This document shows, one piece after another, positions 62,320 through 64,000 of a stretch of 64,000 bases of DNA (position 1 is the stretch's first letter; each line of letters opens with the position of its first letter). Below the pieces are notes generated by a model. The model was given only the letters and a program-made list of their open reading frames with translations. It was not told the origin of the DNA and did not search any database. The DNA comes from Xanthobacter sp. NM-59 (GTDB taxonomy: Bacteria > Pseudomonadota > Alphaproteobacteria > Rhizobiales > Xanthobacteraceae). Made by a program: the position numbers and the translations under genes. The stretch is taken from NCBI RefSeq assembly GCF_021401125.1, contig NZ_JACBFQ010000005.1, forward strand, positions 124,001 through 188,000, read 5' to 3'.

Positions 62320-62831
62320 GGCAGGTCTCCTGATGGCAGGTCTCCTGATAGCGGATCTCCTGAGACGGAAGGCGCGCCGGAGCCCTGCCTCTCCAGCCGG
62401 CCGGCGAGGCGTTCGGCAAACCGGGCGCGGAAGGCCGCCCAGTCTTCGGCGCGCGGAAAAGCCACCTCGGCCAGCCATTCCACCGTGGTGGTGCCATCGG
62501 TCCAGCTGCGCGGCCGCGAGCACCAACCGAAGGTGGGCCAGCGCGGGTTGCGCGCCACCCGCCCCGCGCCATCGCGCGCCGAAGGCCGGCCGATATCCGC
62601 GCTCAGGCCCGCCATCACCTCCGGGCGGAAGGTGAGCGCGAAGGACACGCCATGGCGATTGAGCCGGTGCGGCAGGCGCAGCAGATGCTGTTCCACCAGG
62701 GCAAAGCCCGGCGGCCCGTCGATGCGGAACTCGCGCAGCAGCAGCACGCGGAAACCCGCCGGTCGCAGCTCCGCCGGCACGGCATGAATGGCCGTGGGCT
62801 CCCGGTGCGATGCCGCGGACCGCGCATCCAT
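62316..62831 (-). CDS. Hypothetical protein between ltaE and trxC
   Basis: 171 residues, no family recognised. Contains a conserved-looking core (FRVLLLREFRIDGPPGFALVEQHLLRLPHRLNRHGVSFALTFRPEVMAGL, TTTVEWLAEVAFPRAEDWAAFRARFAERLA). Its start overlaps the ltaE stop (TGATG on the coding strand), and its stop overlaps the trxC start (ATGA), so translation is linked in a row of three. The C-terminal SGD repeats come from a 15-bp tandem repeat. Cytoplasmic by lack of a signal. Confidence 0.62.
   Translation of the reverse strand: MDARSAASHREPTAIHAVPAELRPAGFRVLLLREFRIDGPPGFALVEQHLLRLPHRLNRHGVSFALTFRPEVMAGLSADIGRPSARDGAGRVARNPRWPTFGWCSRPRSWTDGTTTVEWLAEVAFPRAEDWAAFRARFAERLAGRLERQGSGAPSVSGDPLSGDLPSGDLP
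62320..62364 (-). repeat. Three 15-bp tandem repeats carrying the trxC ribosome-binding site
   Basis: Forward-strand copies are GGCAGGTCTCCTGAT, GGCAGGTCTCCTGAT and AGCGGATCTCCTGAG. On the reverse strand each contains AGGAGA; the last one is the trxC ribosome-binding site. In the upstream gene they encode three near-repeats SGDPL-SGDLP-SGDLP at its C-terminus. Confidence 0.9.
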
Positions 62832-63850
62832 CAGCCGGCCTCCACCAGCGCGATCAGGCGCCCCACCTCCTCCTCGCCGGTGGCGAAGGAGGTGACGAAG
62901 CGCCGGCCCTGCGGCCCCAGGGCCGGCCAGTCGTAGAAATGCGCGCCCTGCCGGCGCAAGGCCGCCGCCAGCGCCTCCGGCATGTGCACGAACACGGAAT
63001 TCGCCTCCACCGGATGGACCGGCGCGAGGCCCGCCGCCGCAAAGCCCTCCGCCAGTTGCCGGGCACGCCCATTGGCGTGGGCGGCGAGGCGCAGCCACAG
63101 GCCATCGGCGATGGAGGCAAGGAGCTGAGCCGCCAGGAACCGCCCCTTGGCCAGAAGCTGGCCGGCGCGCTTGCGGCGATAGCCGAAGCCTTCCGCCAAG
63201 GCGGGATCGAAGAAGACCACCGCCTCCGCCATCATCGCCCCGTTCTTGGAGGCCCCGAAGGACAGCACATCCACCCCCGCCCGCCAGGTGAGATCGGCCG
63301 GTGCCGCGCCGAGGCCGGCGACCGCATTGGCGAACCGCGCCCCATCCATGTGCACCCGAAGGCCGTGGGCGCGGGCCGGGCTGGCGAGGCGGGCGACATC
63401 GGCCGCCCGGTAGCAGGTCCCCGCCTCGCTCGCCTGGCTCAGGGAAAGCACGGACGGGCGCACCTGGTGCACGCTGCCGGGGGTGGCGAGGCGCGCCGCC
63501 AAAGCCTGCGGATCGATGCGGCCGCGCACGCCCGCCAGGGGCAGCAGCTTGGCCCCGGCGCTGAAGGCTTCCGGCGCGCCGCATTCGTCGGTGTGGACAT
63601 GGGCGTCCTGGTGACAAAGCACCGCGCCCCACGGCGGCAGGAGATGGGCGAGCGCCAGCGCATTGGCTGCGGTTCCCGTGAGCACCGGAAACACCCGCAC
63701 CTCGGTCTCAAACAGCTCGCCGAAGGCCGCGTCCAGCCGCGCGGATGCCTCATCGGCGCCATAGGAGGGCGCGTGTCCCTCCCCGGCGCGGGCGATGGCG
63801 TCCAGAATGGGCGGCGCGATGCCCCCGGTATTGTCGCTCGCGAACTCCAT
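62831..63850 (-). CDS. ltaE: Low-specificity L-threonine aldolase
   Basis: 339 residues of the PLP-dependent beta-eliminating lyase group. Splits threonine or allo-threonine to glycine and acetaldehyde. Motifs: FASDNTGGIAPPILDAI, SYGADEASARLD, FPVLTGTAANALAL, HVHTDECGAPEAF, HMDGARFANAV with the PLP aspartate, and SFGASKNGAMMAEA with the Schiff-base lysine. ATG at 63850; TGA overlaps the next gene by one base. Divergent from a gene entering at the right edge. Confidence 0.92.
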   Translation of the reverse strand: MEFASDNTGGIAPPILDAIARAGEGHAPSYGADEASARLDAAFGELFETEVRVFPVLTGTAANALALAHLLPPWGAVLCHQDAHVHTDECGAPEAFSAGAKLLPLAGVRGRIDPQALAARLATPGSVHQVRPSVLSLSQASEAGTCYRAADVARLASPARAHGLRVHMDGARFANAVAGLGAAPADLTWRAGVDVLSFGASKNGAMMAEAVVFFDPALAEGFGYRRKRAGQLLAKGRFLAAQLLASIADGLWLRLAAHANGRARQLAEGFAAAGLAPVHPVEANSVFVHMPEALAAALRRQGAHFYDWPALGPQGRRFVTSFATGEEEVGRLIALVEAG

Positions 63851-63940
63851 GGCACCAAACCTGCAAGAATGCGGCCGAACCCGAAGGGCGCCGCGCGGAC
63901 CCGGCCTCTTTCGGCGCGGCGAGGCACCAAAGAGGCATCC

Positions 63941-64000
63941 GTGACCAAGACCGACTACATTCCCGAGCTCAGCGAAGTGCGCATGGTGCGCCGGGCGCCG
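63941..64000 (+). CDS. Start of an unidentified gene, cut by the window edge
   Basis: Open frame from a GTG at 63941, preceded by AGAGG six bases upstream, reading VTKTDYIPELSEVRMVRRAP to the last base. Only 20 codons are visible, too few to assign a product. The divergent position relative to ltaE and a clear ribosome-binding site support a real start. Confidence 0.45.
   Translation, partial: MTKTDYIPELSEVRMVRRAP

Noticed and set aside
1-64000. tRNA, rRNA, insertion sequence or prophage genes.
   Set aside because: No tRNA cloverleaf, rRNA segment, transposase, integrase or phage protein was recognised in reading the window.

Overview
The window is chromosomal DNA of a high-GC alphaproteobacterium. 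Several genes are typical of Hyphomicrobiales (Rhizobiales): ctrA next to chpT and fliJ, EipA (DUF1134), DUF3126, a DUF2155 protein and an NDUFA12-type complex I subunit. Together with the NAD-dependent molybdenum formate dehydrogenase operon fdsGBA-fdhD-fdsD and the CO-tolerance protein of nitrogenase (CowN), this suggests a free-living diazotroph able to use formate, for example of the Xanthobacter/Azorhizobium group. The genus is an inference. No rRNA, tRNA, CRISPR array, insertion sequence or prophage was seen.

Layout. 0-5 kb: C4-dicarboxylate uptake, with dctA (cut by the left edge) divergent from dctBD; a sigma54 promoter and paired operator-like palindromes lie between them. 5-11 kb: a PAP2 phosphatase, YaiI, a CO-sensing pair (rcoM, cowN), then a TPR protein, a very short BamB-like lipoprotein and the GTPase gene der. 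11-13 kb: IalB-family protein and an isolated Wza-type export lipoprotein. 13.8-18.7 kb: leftward block accC, accB, aroQ, a DsbA/ScsC-like protein and a BepA-like M48 protease. 19-26 kb: aminotransferase, aat, DUF2155 protein, NDUFA12, Ca2+/H+ antiporter, agmatinase-family enzyme and a diguanylate cyclase. 26.4-31.9 kb: an ECF-like sigma factor translationally coupled to a 1657-residue RskA-type anti-sigma factor, enlarged by exact 72- and 57-residue tandem repeats. 32-37 kb: fliJ, ctrA, chpT, cysQ, eipA and a coiled-coil membrane protein. 38.5-46 kb: LysR regulator and the formate dehydrogenase operon. 46-52.5 kb: His-rich CDF transporter, DUF3126, cysE, an alpha/beta hydrolase, a membrane protein, a zinc-finger protein and a flavin monooxygenase. 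52.5-53.2 kb: a non-coding array of about 178-bp units. 53.5-64 kb: VIT transporter, glutathionyl-hydroquinone reductase, GNAT enzyme, PAS-LuxR regulator, acyl-CoA ligase with SDR and a solute-binding protein, then ltaE, an unknown gene and trxC with overlapping ends.

Regulatory themes. Dicarboxylate uptake is controlled by DctBD, CO protection of nitrogenase probably by RcoM, formate oxidation probably by the adjacent LysR protein, and the cell cycle by CtrA/ChpT with a GANTC cluster upstream of ctrA. A dispersed intergenic repeat of about 53 bp occurs five times; in two cases it appears to supply the stop codon of the neighbouring gene. The strongest candidate for something undescribed is the giant repeat-expanded anti-sigma factor at 26.4-31.3 kb. 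The nearly identical 171-bp repeats inside it, the 178-bp array at 52.5 kb and the triplicated ribosome-binding site before trxC also show active repeat turnover. All functional names rest on reading protein motifs by eye; no database search was run.
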